64,000 bases of DNA, taken from Methanococcus voltae (GTDB taxonomy: Archaea > AGJL01 > Methanococci > Methanococcales > Methanococcaceae). The stretch is taken from positions 62,001-126,000 of the forward strand of contig NZ_JAGGMO010000005.1 in the NCBI RefSeq assembly GCF_017875395.1, read 5' to 3'. The position numbers and the translations under genes are program-made. Position 1 is the first letter of the stretch; every line of letters begins with the position of its first letter. The notes beneath the pieces are model-generated. The model ran no database searches and was not told where the DNA came from. It saw only the letters and a list, made by a program, of their open reading frames with translations. Positions 38,368-47,767 of the stretch are shown here, one piece after another.

Positions 38368-40518
38368 TTAAGTAAGCCTATACTTACCAAATTTAGGCGA
38401 AAATACTTCTGCATTCTTTGCTAATTTTTCCAATAAATCTTCAACTTCAATTTCTTTTATATGGAATTCTTCTGCTCTATCTATAATCTCGTCCTTGTTA
38501 GCAAGTTTATTTTCACTTATTGCAGATAATTCTCTTATTATGTCCATAATCATGTTCATTTTATCCATTTTGGACTTTGGAATCTTACCCATGCCTTTAT
38601 CTATGTCAAAAGTGCCTGTTTCAGGGTCAAAAGCGACTTGTCTTAAACATTCTTCGATTATATCAATTGCAACTTTCGTGTCTTTTTCGTTTACCTTATC
38701 AGATAATCTTGCTTTTGCGTGCATTTCCGATATCCTAACGACTGCTTCAAGCTGTCTTGCAGTTATAGGTATTGGATTATTACCTTCGCCGTGTTTACGC
38801 ATATCTACGTAGAAATCCTTAATCATTTTCATAGAATTTTTGTTTAAACTTGGAGTTTTTAAAAGCTTTGAATCAGTTTCTCGTAAGTACAAGTTCTTAT
38901 TGTCTTCTATATAAGCGCACGTCCTAGCAAATATGATATAATTCTTTAAGAGTTCGTCATCCACGGTTATTCCGCCGACATTTAAATCTGCTAGCACATC
39001 GTATTGTTTTGTAGCACTCTCATAGTGTGTACTTAAAATGTGGTCTGCAATCTCTGCATCCCTCTTTCTATCGGGATTATCTTTTAAAGGGAATATTAAA
39101 TCAAATCTGCTCAATAAAGGTTGAGGCATATTTAATTGCTCCACTACGCCTAAATTTCTATCGAATCTACCGTATTTTGGGTTACAAGCTGCTAAAACTG
39201 CACATTTTGCAGGCAATTTAACATTTATACCCCCTTTATTAATGTGTATTGTTTGACTCTCCATGGCTTCCAATATAAACTTCATAACGTTTTTATCAAC
39301 TGTTAATTCATCTATACAAGCCGTACCCTGGTTAGCTTTAACGAAAACCCCTGGCTTAACTACCCAACCGTCACCAATTTCCGTAGCTTCCCTTACAACG
39401 TTTGCAGTTAAACCACCACCGGTTGCGGTAGTAACTGAAGCATAACCGTTTTGTGGGAACAATCTTGCTATTCTCCTTAACATTGTAGATTTACCAATAC
39501 CTGGATCGGTAATTAATAAAATGTGGCTGTCATTCCTTAATTCTGAACCATCAGGTAAGTATTTAATACAACCTTTAACTTGTTGCAATAAAATTGCCTT
39601 TTTTACTAAATCGTGCCCCTTAATTTGAGGTATTAAGAATTGAGACAGTATATCAATGATATTTTTATTTTTTCCGAGTTCCTTAAGTAATTCTACTTTT
39701 TCCCCATCTCTTAAAAGATCCTTAACCTCTATTTTCTGGAAGTTTTCACTTACGTTTATTGAATTACTTCGTGTATAAATCTCATAAACAGGCATATTGG
39801 GACGGGATTGTTTTTTCATCACTGTTCCGACCACGTCAACCCTTCCAGAATAAATCCCGTTTGAATTTTCCAAGAAAGTCCTTATACTTCTTGGCGGGTC
39901 ATCAGGATTTTTCATTAAATCGATTGGTTGTTGAATCTCCAATTCTTGAATATTTGCATAGGTTGAATTATCTTGGTCGAGCTTCATTTCAGTCCCGCAA
40001 TTCTGATTCCTACAGTACATTTTTAAGGGCATAAAATAGTCCCTAACGGTTTTATACTGGATATTTCCACAACTTGGGCATACAAAGCAAGCCTTTTTTA
40101 AAAGTGCGCATACTTTAGCTGCTTTTATGATATTCCCTTCAAATTTAACTAAATTATTAATTTCGGAGGATGTAACTTCATCTATTTTCCTATCGCAACC
40201 TACGGGATTTTTGAATGCTATTTGTATTTTTTCGAGTTCTTTCTCTAAATTTCTTGATTCATTTGTAGAAAAAAGTTCTAAATATGCTTCTTTGAAAATT
40301 TGGAATATTGTATCTTCCGATAATTTTGGATTTTCGTATATGTGGTCTGTGATATCACAGGCTTCGATATTTTCGTGCATAAACTTTTTTATATCAAATT
40401 CAAAAACGTTGTCTCGAACCGTATTTATTGCTAATTCGTCTTTTATAAATTTTTTAATCTTAGAACCGTACGTATTTACGAAGTATTCTTCATCAAAGTC
40501 TAATTCAATATTATACAT
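38368..40518 (-). CDS. mcm: MCM replicative helicase, divergent paralog
   Basis: 716 aa. Zinc motif C144-x2-C147 and C150, with C169 and C174; MCM OB region to about 270; AAA+ core with Walker A DPGIGKST at 338-345, Walker B ACIDEL at 400-405, sensor CNPKYGRFD at 445-453 and arginine finger LLSRFDLIF near 469. Typical archaeal MCMs read DPGTAKSQ and CIDEFDKM, so both nucleotide motifs here are altered but still functional-looking. Methanococcus genomes carry several MCM genes, and this is probably one of the extra ones. A winged helix ends the protein. Confidence 0.9.
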   Translation of the reverse strand: MYNIELDFDEEYFVNTYGSKIKKFIKDELAINTVRDNVFEFDIKKFMHENIEACDITDHIYENPKLSEDTIFQIFKEAYLELFSTNESRNLEKELEKIQIAFKNPVGCDRKIDEVTSSEINNLVKFEGNIIKAAKVCALLKKACFVCPSCGNIQYKTVRDYFMPLKMYCRNQNCGTEMKLDQDNSTYANIQELEIQQPIDLMKNPDDPPRSIRTFLENSNGIYSGRVDVVGTVMKKQSRPNMPVYEIYTRSNSINVSENFQKIEVKDLLRDGEKVELLKELGKNKNIIDILSQFLIPQIKGHDLVKKAILLQQVKGCIKYLPDGSELRNDSHILLITDPGIGKSTMLRRIARLFPQNGYASVTTATGGGLTANVVREATEIGDGWVVKPGVFVKANQGTACIDELTVDKNVMKFILEAMESQTIHINKGGINVKLPAKCAVLAACNPKYGRFDRNLGVVEQLNMPQPLLSRFDLIFPLKDNPDRKRDAEIADHILSTHYESATKQYDVLADLNVGGITVDDELLKNYIIFARTCAYIEDNKNLYLRETDSKLLKTPSLNKNSMKMIKDFYVDMRKHGEGNNPIPITARQLEAVVRISEMHAKARLSDKVNEKDTKVAIDIIEECLRQVAFDPETGTFDIDKGMGKIPKSKMDKMNMIMDIIRELSAISENKLANKDEIIDRAEEFHIKEIEVEDLLEKLAKNAEVFSPKFGKYRLT

Positions 40519-40686
40519 GTTATTATCACTGCAATGAGATGTTTTTAAATTAAAATAAGATAATTAATTGAATTTTAATAAAGTAAAGTCTAGATAGTAG
40601 TTAATTACTTAATTAATTACTTAATTAATTGAGATGTGTTATTTTATTACGTATTATTTTATTATCTATTGTATTATTAATTCACT

Positions 40687-41205
40687 TTATTTTATTAATT
40701 CACTTTCAAAATCACAATTTCTAAGTTTTTGAATAATATTATTTAATTCTGGGCTAATTGTAATCTTTACATCCTTTTTTTGAGGGAAACCAAATGCTAA
40801 TTTTTCAAAAAAGCATGCTGTTTCTGGTATCCTTGTAGGGGCGTGGTGTGCACATATTTTTGATATTCTTGCAGATAGTAAATCGTTTAAGTGATCAATA
40901 CAGGCAATAGTTGCCATATCTTGACTAGATATTAATGAAGCTCCGGAACTTTCAGATTTTAAGAAGGCTATACCCACCAATATTTCTTCGAGATTTATGT
41001 ATGATAAATCAGGATTTCTCCTTTGATCCTTAAGTATGTCAAATAAAGAGATTGCCAAATCTTGGATACTTGACCAGGGTAAGTCAAAATTTATTTTTTT
41101 GGTCATTACATCCTCTTTTGTAATTTGCCAGAGTGGAACTTTCTGTTCGCCATTGTAAACTTCGTATTCGGTACATTTTAAAAATAGTAATGAATAAGCA
41201 TCCAA
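40687..41205 (-). CDS. conserved-looking protein of unknown function beside mcm
   Basis: 172 aa, mostly helical, no signal peptide or membrane span. I do not recognise the family. TTG 41205 is the likely start because GAGGAT lies eight bases before it. Notable residues: ICAHHAPTRIPETACFFEKLAFG with paired His and two Cys (string given in part as ICAHHAPTRIPET), and a tail that reads IQKLRNCDFESELIK. It is transcribed toward mcm with a 170-base gap. A replication link is guesswork from position. Confidence 0.6.
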   Translation of the reverse strand: MDAYSLLFLKCTEYEVYNGEQKVPLWQITKEDVMTKKINFDLPWSSIQDLAISLFDILKDQRRNPDLSYINLEEILVGIAFLKSESSGASLISSQDMATIACIDHLNDLLSARISKICAHHAPTRIPETACFFEKLAFGFPQKKDVKITISPELNNIIQKLRNCDFESELIK

Positions 41206-41472
41206 AATATCATCCTCAAATCCTGTGACTCAATTATATTGTAAATTAAATATTGGTAAAAATAATATATAAAGATTATATACTAAAATTAATTGCGATA
41301 ATCGTAGGATTTAAATATCTAATTAAGTTATTATAATATGTTATATTCTTAATAATGAAAATAACAACAAAAATGAAATTAATAATAGTTAAATTAACTA
41401 ATTAAATAAATTAGATAGATTAGTTAATGCAGCTAACTTAGTTAAATAAATAAATTAATCATGAGGAAAATT

Positions 41473-42696
41473 ATGCCGAATTTAGAAAGATTATCAGAAA
41501 GAACCCAAAAAATAATTAAAGATGAAAGTGAAAATATAATTCATACTTACGGACGATTACCTATTGTAATTACAAAAGGAGAAGGTATGAAAGTTTATGA
41601 CGTTGATGGTAATGAATACCTTGACTTTTTGGCAGGTATTGCAGTTAATAATATGGGGCATTGCCATCCTGAGATTGTGGAAGCTTTAAAATCTCAAATC
41701 GACAATTTGATGCACATTTCAAACATTTACTACAATATCCCACAAGTTGAACTAGGTAAAAAACTTGTTGGATTAAGCGGATTGGGTAAGGCTTTCTTTT
41801 GCAACAGTGGTGCAGAAGCAAACGAAGCTGCGATAAAGCTTGCTCGTAGATATGGTAAGCACATCAGTAGTAAAAAAGGTTTCATTAAAAGCGGGGAAGT
41901 TATTTCTATGGAACATTCATTCCATGGTAGAACTTTAACAACAATTACAGCTACCCCTAAACCAAAATACCAAGAAGGATTCGAACCATTACCAACAGGT
42001 TTTAGATATGCTCCTTTTAATGATATAGAAGCACTCAAAGAAATGGTTTCAGAACATACATCCGCCATAATCATCGAACCAGTTCAAGGGGAAGGTGGCG
42101 TTTACCCAGTTGATAAAGAATACTTAAAAGAAGTTAGAAAAATTTGCGATGAACTCGACATTATATTGATATTTGATGAAGTTCAGTGCGGTATGGGAAG
42201 AACTGGAAAAATGTTTGCATATGAACACTACGGGATAATACCTGACATTGTGACACTTGCCAAAGCACTTGGAAATGGTTTCCCAATTGGCGCCATTGTT
42301 GCTAAAAATGAAGTTGCAGAAGCTTTCCAACCTGGAAGTCACGGTACTACATTTGGGGGCAACCCGATAGCTTGTGCTACATCTTTAAAAACATTGGAAT
42401 TACTACAAAATCAACTAGAATATGCTTCAGAGATTGGAGAATACTTCAAAGGTAGATTAAATGAGTTAAAAGACAAGTACGAGTTCATCACAGAAGTTAG
42501 AGGACTTGGACTTATGTTGGGTATCCAATTAACATTTAATGGCTCAGACCTCGTACTTAAAATGCTTGAAAAAGGATACTTAATAAACTGTACCTCAGAT
42601 ACCGTTTTAAGGTTCGTACCACCTTTGATAGTTGAAAAAGAGCATATAGATAGCTTAATAAATGCTTTGGATGAAATATTTTCAAAAATAGAATAA
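41473..42696 (+). CDS. argD: acetylornithine aminotransferase
   Basis: 407 aa class III PLP aminotransferase. FFCNSGAEANEAAIKLARRY, EPVQGEGGVYP, IFDEVQCGMGRTG and the PLP-lysine motif TLAKALGNGFPIGA are typical of ArgD. It acts in arginine synthesis and possibly lysine. GAGGA before ATG 41473 decides the start over the ATG at 41461. Confidence 0.93.
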   Translation: MPNLERLSERTQKIIKDESENIIHTYGRLPIVITKGEGMKVYDVDGNEYLDFLAGIAVNNMGHCHPEIVEALKSQIDNLMHISNIYYNIPQVELGKKLVGLSGLGKAFFCNSGAEANEAAIKLARRYGKHISSKKGFIKSGEVISMEHSFHGRTLTTITATPKPKYQEGFEPLPTGFRYAPFNDIEALKEMVSEHTSAIIIEPVQGEGGVYPVDKEYLKEVRKICDELDIILIFDEVQCGMGRTGKMFAYEHYGIIPDIVTLAKALGNGFPIGAIVAKNEVAEAFQPGSHGTTFGGNPIACATSLKTLELLQNQLEYASEIGEYFKGRLNELKDKYEFITEVRGLGLMLGIQLTFNGSDLVLKMLEKGYLINCTSDTVLRFVPPLIVEKEHIDSLINALDEIFSKIE

Positions 42697-42852
42697 ATAG
42701 AATAAATAGAATAATTGTATAATAACTGAATATAATAATATCATACAATGAATTAATATAATAAAATGTAAAAAATATGTAAAAATAAATTAATTTTTTA
42801 TTTTTTTATTTTAATTTTTATTTTAATTTTTATTTTTAGCTTTAGTTTTTAA

Positions 42853-43821
42853 TTAATCTTGAATACCTTTTTCAGTAATTCTAAAGATTGCCTCTGCGTC
42901 TGGCAAGTGTGGTGAGTCGTATAATTTAGCAACTCTCTTGTCGCCTTTTCCTTTTCTAACAAAGAATCTGAAAGTAGCTGCGTGACCTACAATGTGACCA
43001 CCGATAGCTTGTTCCGCCATACCAAAGAATGCGTCCGGTTTTGCTGAAACCTGGTTTGTAACAAGTACGACACAGTTAAAAAGGTCTGCTAACTTGTTTA
43101 ATGTAGCCATGTGCCTACCTAATTTCTGTTGTCTTTCAGCTAATTTTCCCCTACCGGTGTATTCATTTCTGAAAGTACTGGTTAAAGAGTCGATTACAAC
43201 CAATTTAATGTTGTTTCCTTCTTGTATAAGGTCCTCTATCTTTTCAGCGAATAACATTTGCATATCGGAGTTATAAGCTCTTGCAACGAATGTATTGTCT
43301 AAAACTGTTTGACCATCAATTCCTGCATGTTCTGCCATTTGCATGATTCTTTCAGGTCTGAATGTACCTTCTGTATCGATGTAAACAGCTTTTGGTTGTG
43401 CTAATTCGTCTTCAGATACTGATCCTTCATCGTAGAATAAAAATTCTGGGTTTTGTAAGTTTACACAACTTTGGTGCATAATCTGGGTTTTACCACTTCC
43501 GAAAACACCTGCGAATTCAGTTACTGATTGGCTTTCTAATCCGCCACCCAATACACTATCTAATTCACTGCTACTTGTTGATAACTTCCATACTGTACTT
43601 CTTTGTTTCAATAAGTCAATACCACTTTTAAAACCCAAATCACATAAATCTCTTGCACCCATAATCATTTTAGCGGCTGCTTTTTCACTTATGCCTTCAA
43701 TGTCGGTTAACTCCCCTACTGTTGCAGTAGCTATTTTCATAAAGTCTATGTAACCAGCTTCTACTAATTTTTCAGCGGTTGAAGGACCTACTCCTGGCAA
43801 ATCAGTTAAATTATCACTCAT
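42853..43821 (-). CDS. radA: RadA recombinase
   Basis: 322 aa. An N-terminal helix-hairpin-helix domain ([17 protein letters not shown]) leads to a RecA-type core with Walker [10 protein letters not shown], Walker [11 protein letters not shown] and L2 region ending in [19 protein letters not shown]. No intein interrupts it. It performs strand exchange in homologous recombination. GGTGA precedes the ATG. Confidence 0.97.
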   Translation of the reverse strand: MSDNLTDLPGVGPSTAEKLVEAGYIDFMKIATATVGELTDIEGISEKAAAKMIMGARDLCDLGFKSGIDLLKQRSTVWKLSTSSSELDSVLGGGLESQSVTEFAGVFGSGKTQIMHQSCVNLQNPEFLFYDEGSVSEDELAQPKAVYIDTEGTFRPERIMQMAEHAGIDGQTVLDNTFVARAYNSDMQMLFAEKIEDLIQEGNNIKLVVIDSLTSTFRNEYTGRGKLAERQQKLGRHMATLNKLADLFNCVVLVTNQVSAKPDAFFGMAEQAIGGHIVGHAATFRFFVRKGKGDKRVAKLYDSPHLPDAEAIFRITEKGIQD

Positions 43822-44120
43822 AAACTCACCTTTATTTTAACTTGTAATATATTGATAATTTGTGTATTCATTATATTCAAAGTATTTAATAGGTTTTAAA
43901 AATAGAACGATATCCATTAATTATTACCAAAATAAACGTTATTAATAATTATTTTGTTATTTTGTTATTTTATTATCATTAATCGTTTTTAATTAGTAAT
44001 TGCTCTTTTCGATACACATTAAATTTATTATTTATATTATAGTATATTAACTAGTAATTTTTAATATCACTATTTCGAATGTGTATAATTTTTTTAAATA
44101 ATATACGGTACAATTAATAA

Positions 44121-44146
44121 AGATATAGAATATTAATCTCATATAT
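44121..44146. repeat. left direct repeat flanking the GC-rich element
   Basis: AGATATAGAATATTAATCTC followed by ATATAT. It recurs at 44240-44266 with one added base and one change, starting 119 bases away. The two copies bracket the structured element. Confidence 0.7.
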
Positions 44147-44148
44147 TA

Positions 44149-44240
44149 AACTCTCGAAGAGAGTTGTTACAGCCGTCCACCCATTGACAACGTAGTTGGC
44201 AAGCTATAAATCCCAGGATTTATTCAAAGGCAGTTGGGCA
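44149..44240. ncRNA. putative small structured RNA, GC-rich island
   Basis: About 90 bases far richer in G and C than surroundings. Hairpins: AACTCTC-GAA-GAGAGTT (44149-44165), CAAC-GTA-GTTG (44188-44198) and ATAAATC-CCAG-GATTTAT (44206-44223). Islands like this in AT-rich methanogen genomes are usually stable RNAs. I cannot assign it to tRNA, SRP RNA, RNase P or a clear C/D box; an H/ACA-type guide is possible but no certain ACA box with lower stem is seen. Strand is undecided because all three stems pair perfectly on both strands. Confidence 0.55.
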
Positions 44241-44266
44241 GATATTAGAATACTAATCTCATATAT
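44240..44266. repeat. right direct repeat flanking the GC-rich element
   Basis: AGATATTAGAATACTAATCT followed by CATATAT, the near-copy of 44121-44146. Confidence 0.7.
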
Positions 44267-44597
44267 CGATATTGAATTATATATTATTTTGTAATTAATT
44301 ATAATTGCAAATGGATATAAGTTCACAAAACTGTTTAAATTTATTTAATTTATTTTAGGGTTTACTATGTACTTGTAAATCTAAATTTATTTATTTTTTG
44401 TAAATTTATTCAGTTTATAGATAGGTTGTATAGTATATATATTTTATTAATTAAAATAATGGGGCGACTAATAAATATAATCATAAATTGAAAAATTGAA
44501 AATAGAATAATTAAGCTAAATTTAAGCTAAATTTAAGTTAAAAATAAAATAAATAATCTAGAGTAAAAATAGTAAAAAGTAAAAAAGTAGGTTGGAA

Positions 44598-44981
44598 TTA
44601 ATAAAGTAATTCCATAGTTGCCGAATAAATATCTTCACCGCCAGAAACTAACGCGATTATTGCCAAACTTATTATGATAATACCCAAAATCAAAGATGGC
44701 AATTCTACAATAAAACCTTGTCTCCAGCTTATGTTGAAATATCTCTTATTAATATATATTGAAACAATGTAGCTAATAAAAATCCCTAAAGGAACGTAGG
44801 CGATTATAAGTCCAATAATATATTTAATAAGGGATACTTTAGTTATATTTGCTAAATCAGTGTCTATTTTAGCAAGTTTCACACCCAAATATGTAAGTAC
44901 AATCTGCAATACCAAACCAATTAAAAATATAATGATTATAAAAACTGCCGAAAGACCTGCAATAATCTCAAAAGTATTCAC
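44598..44981 (-). CDS. small integral membrane protein, paralog 3 of a tandem triplet
   Basis: 127 aa with about four membrane helices. It shares with its two neighbours TYLGVKLAKIDTDLANITKVS, VPLGIFISYIVSIYINKRYF and IVELPSLILGIIII (first string given in part of the pattern Y-G-K-KID/E). It is the most diverged copy. Start chosen at GTG 44981 because GGTGA lies just before it. Function unknown. Confidence 0.7.
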   Translation of the reverse strand: MNTFEIIAGLSAVFIIIIFLIGLVLQIVLTYLGVKLAKIDTDLANITKVSLIKYIIGLIIAYVPLGIFISYIVSIYINKRYFNISWRQGFIVELPSLILGIIIISLAIIALVSGGEDIYSATMELLY

Positions 44982-45282
44982 AATTTCACCAAACAACAAT
45001 ATAATAATGTATATTATATTATAACGACATATTGATTATATCTGCATATCAAACCTATATTGAAATATGCGTCAATAAATTAAATTCAATGACCCAATAA
45101 ATAATAATTAGTAAATATATAATCTAATAATATCAATTGTACTAATTTTATAATATAATATATCATAAATTATATACTTTTTCATAATATAATATAAAAA
45201 AATTAGTTCATCAAGGTTTTTCTAAAAATTAAAAATTAAAAACTTAAAAATTAAAAATTAAAAAATATAATATGTAGAAATT
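44982..45282. other. spacer between paralogs 2 and 3
   Basis: 301 AT-rich bases. Short TTAAAAATTAAAAA repeats occur at 45226-45262 on the right; no gene. Confidence 0.35.
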
Positions 45283-45660
45283 TTAATATGCGAATGCAAT
45301 AAATGAAAATATCATCATTAGCATGAAAAATAATCCGATTACTAATCCTAATACTAACAATGGTAATTCAATTAATAAACCATTTTTCCAATCAGTGTCA
45401 AAGAATGTTTTGTTTATATAAATCGCTACTAAGAAAGCGAGTATAAATCCAAATGGAAGCAAACCTAATATTGTACTAGTCACTGCCTTATATGATGAAA
45501 CTTTTAAAATTTCAATGAATTCAGAGTCTATTTTAACAATTTTTAAACCGATATATGTGTTTATGAGTTCTAAAATTAATCCAATAATAAAAGCAAAAAT
45601 TATAATTGCAAAAACTCCTAGTCCTAAAAATCCTAGTCCTAACATTGCATTTGAGTGCAT
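45283..45660 (-). CDS. small integral membrane protein, paralog 2 of a tandem triplet
   Basis: 125 aa, four predicted helices. Conserved family text: INTYIGLKIVKIDSEFIEIL, LLPFGFILAFLVAIYINKTF and LLIELPLLVLG. ATG 45660 follows GGTGAACAAA. Its leader AAATTTACACGGTGAA is nearly the same as that of paralog 1, so duplication included the promoter-proximal DNA. Function unknown. Confidence 0.7.
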   Translation of the reverse strand: MHSNAMLGLGFLGLGVFAIIIFAFIIGLILELINTYIGLKIVKIDSEFIEILKVSSYKAVTSTILGLLPFGFILAFLVAIYINKTFFDTDWKNGLLIELPLLVLGLVIGLFFMLMMIFSFIAFAY

Positions 45661-45873
45661 TTTGTTCACCGTGTAAATTTTTTTCGTAAATTTATGAATA
45701 TATTTTTTTAATTATTTTTTAATTATTTTTTAAGTAGTATCGTACTTATTTTCATAATTATAATTATGTTAGTAGTTGATACTATTAAGCCATTTGCATA
45801 ATTTTAAAAAAGTATAATTTAATTATTTAATTATTAGTTATTTAGTTATTTAACTATTTAATTAAATAATTAT

Positions 45874-46230
45874 CTAGTTAAAATTTGCAGATATTAATAG
45901 TATTGCAAGTAACATGCTGAATATAAATACTATTATTTGTAAAATTATTAACGGTAATTCTATTAATATACCTTTATTCCAGTCTGTATTGAAATAAGTC
46001 TTGTTTACAAATATTGATGCGATTAATGCTATAATGCTACCAAATGGTAACAATTTTAAAACTGTAATCAATATTGCTTTGTACAATGAAACTTTTAAAA
46101 TTTCTTTAAATTCTGATTCTATTTTAGCAAGTTTTAAACCGATATATGTGCTTATAACTTCCAATACGAAAATTACAATTATAGCTATTAAAGGCACCAT
46201 AAGACCGAGTGTCAATATTTTAGTAAACAT
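45874..46230 (-). CDS. small integral membrane protein, paralog 1 of a tandem triplet
   Basis: 118 aa, four predicted helices. Family text: ISTYIGLKLAKIESEFKEIL, LLPFGSIIALIASIFVNKTY and LIELPLIILQ. GGTGAA precedes the ATG. The hydrophilic loop between helices 1 and 2 (KLAKIESEFKEILKVS) and the short conserved W-x-x-G-x-LIELP loop are the best candidates for function. No similarity to a characterised family is apparent to me. Confidence 0.7.
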   Translation of the reverse strand: MFTKILTLGLMVPLIAIIVIFVLEVISTYIGLKLAKIESEFKEILKVSLYKAILITVLKLLPFGSIIALIASIFVNKTYFNTDWNKGILIELPLIILQIIVFIFSMLLAILLISANFN

Positions 46231-46444
46231 TATTTCACCGTGTAAATTTTTGTTGCGTATTTTGTTGCGTAAATTGCATATGAATAGTAAAATTGATTAT
46301 AAATTTATTTATGCAATTATAAATTAGATATAATATAATAAAATTATACAAAATAATATATATAATTGTCTGAAATAACGGATATTAAAACAATTTGTAT
46401 AAAACGATTAAAAAACAGTTCAAAAACATAAATAAGGCGATAAT

Positions 46445-47032
46445 TTGATCAAAGATGAAGAATTTATTAGAAATGACGGCGTACCGATAACAAAAGAAGA
46501 AATCAGAGCTTTGAGCTTATCAAAGCTAAATTTAACACATGATGATGTGGTAATAGACATAGGATGCGGTAGTGGAGGAATGACTGTAGAAATGGCTAAG
46601 ATAGCTAAAAAAGCTTACGCAATTGACAGTAGTGAAGATGCAGTTAATACGGCAAAAGCAAACTTGGAAAAATTTAATGTTACAAACTGCGAACTAATAT
46701 CTGGAGATGCAAAAGAAGAATTGGAAAAAGTATTAAAAGAATTAAAAGAATCGAATGAATTAAACCAATTGCTTTCAGAAAATTTAAAGATATTTATTGG
46801 CGGTACCCAAAATATTGAGGAGATTTTGAAAATAGCTAATGAATACGGCGTAAAAACAATTGTTTCAAATACCATTGTAGTAAATACTGGTTTAACAATT
46901 GCTGAAATTTTAGAAAACTATGGTTATGAGATTGATTTGATAACTATGAATGTTTCCTACGGTAGAAAGATAAAATCAGGATATATGATGATTGCAAGAA
47001 ACCCAATTACCATTGTAACTGCTAAAAAGTAA
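46445..47032 (+). CDS. cbiT: cobalt-precorrin-6B C15-methyltransferase (decarboxylating)
   Basis: 195 aa. The SAM site is VIDIGCGSGGMTVEMA, and NDGVPITKEEIRALSLSKL at the N-terminus is the CbiT signature. IFIGGTQNIEEIL and GRKIKSGYMMIARNP follow. It methylates and decarboxylates a corrin ring intermediate in anaerobic cobamide synthesis. The start is TTG 46445 with only AGGCGAT upstream. A glutamate/leucine-rich insertion sits near residues 95-110 (ELEKVLKELKESNELNQLL). Confidence 0.92.
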   Translation: MIKDEEFIRNDGVPITKEEIRALSLSKLNLTHDDVVIDIGCGSGGMTVEMAKIAKKAYAIDSSEDAVNTAKANLEKFNVTNCELISGDAKEELEKVLKELKESNELNQLLSENLKIFIGGTQNIEEILKIANEYGVKTIVSNTIVVNTGLTIAEILENYGYEIDLITMNVSYGRKIKSGYMMIARNPITIVTAKK

Positions 47033-47190
47033 AATATTGAAAAATATTAAAAAATTATAAGGGGTAAATAATTAAATTATTATTATTATTATTATATTTT
47101 TATTATATTTCCATATTATTTTTATTATATTGCCATTAATATATTATTAGACTAATGTATCATTATTAGATTAGTGCTAGTGATTATTTA

Positions 47191-47559
47191 TTAATCATAT
47201 TTACCTACAAGAGCTATTTTATAGCCCGTAGATTGAACAACCTTTAATAAGGTATCTATTCTAGGTTTGTATTCTTTATCGGACTTAAGACGATGAGCAA
47301 TTGAAAAAGATATACCATTTTCCTTAGATAAACAATAAGTAGATTTATCTTTTAAAATTTCACCGAATTCCTCCTTAAAACCTTGAAAATCATCTATCAC
47401 AAATATTTCGCATATTTCAGAATAGATTTCTGAATTTATGGACTTATTTGATTTTAAGAGATTATTTTTTGTATTTTTTAATTCATCACATTCTTTTTTA
47501 TTTTTTATGATATTATTTTGCTTATTTTTATTTTTCGTGAGATTTTTAATGATATACAC
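47191..47559 (-). CDS. XRE-like helix-turn-helix protein, start uncertain
   Basis: About 122 aa. The first 50 residues are lysine- and asparagine-rich. Residues 60-122 resemble an XRE helix-turn-helix: KEEFGEILKDKSTYCLSKEN, GISFSIAHRL, then RIDTLLKVVQSTGYKIALVG. HigA-type antitoxins end this way, but no toxin gene adjoins. GTG 47559 overlaps the ribosome site GGGGGTG; the next codons place ATT at 47550, six bases after it, so ATT may be the true start as in the lipoprotein gene. It is divergent from nreA. Confidence 0.55.
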   Translation of the reverse strand: MYIIKNLTKNKNKQNNIIKNKKECDELKNTKNNLLKSNKSINSEIYSEICEIFVIDDFQGFKEEFGEILKDKSTYCLSKENGISFSIAHRLKSDKEYKPRIDTLLKVVQSTGYKIALVGKYD

Positions 47560-47767
47560 CCCCTGAGAGAAATTAATGAGTGTATTTTAAGTATATTTAG
47601 TATATTTGATATATTTCAATTTATTTATGGGATAAATAGGCATTTGAATTCAGTAAAAGCCTCATATATATTAAATTCCGAAGACTCTTTATAGTTTTCT
47701 ATATATAATATCATAAAGAAATATAATTGAATAAATTAGTAATCAATAACGTAACAAAGTGATATTT

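Larger units (their letters stand above)
43822..44597. other. 776-base gene-free stretch containing a GC-rich RNA candidate
   Basis: AT-rich throughout except 44149-44240, which is GC-rich and foldable and is described separately. No reading frame is credible. Confidence 0.5.

Noticed and set aside
44121-44266. Two-repeat CRISPR array
   Set aside because: Only two imperfect AT-rich repeats, a 93-base interval with internal hairpins and no cas genes in the window.
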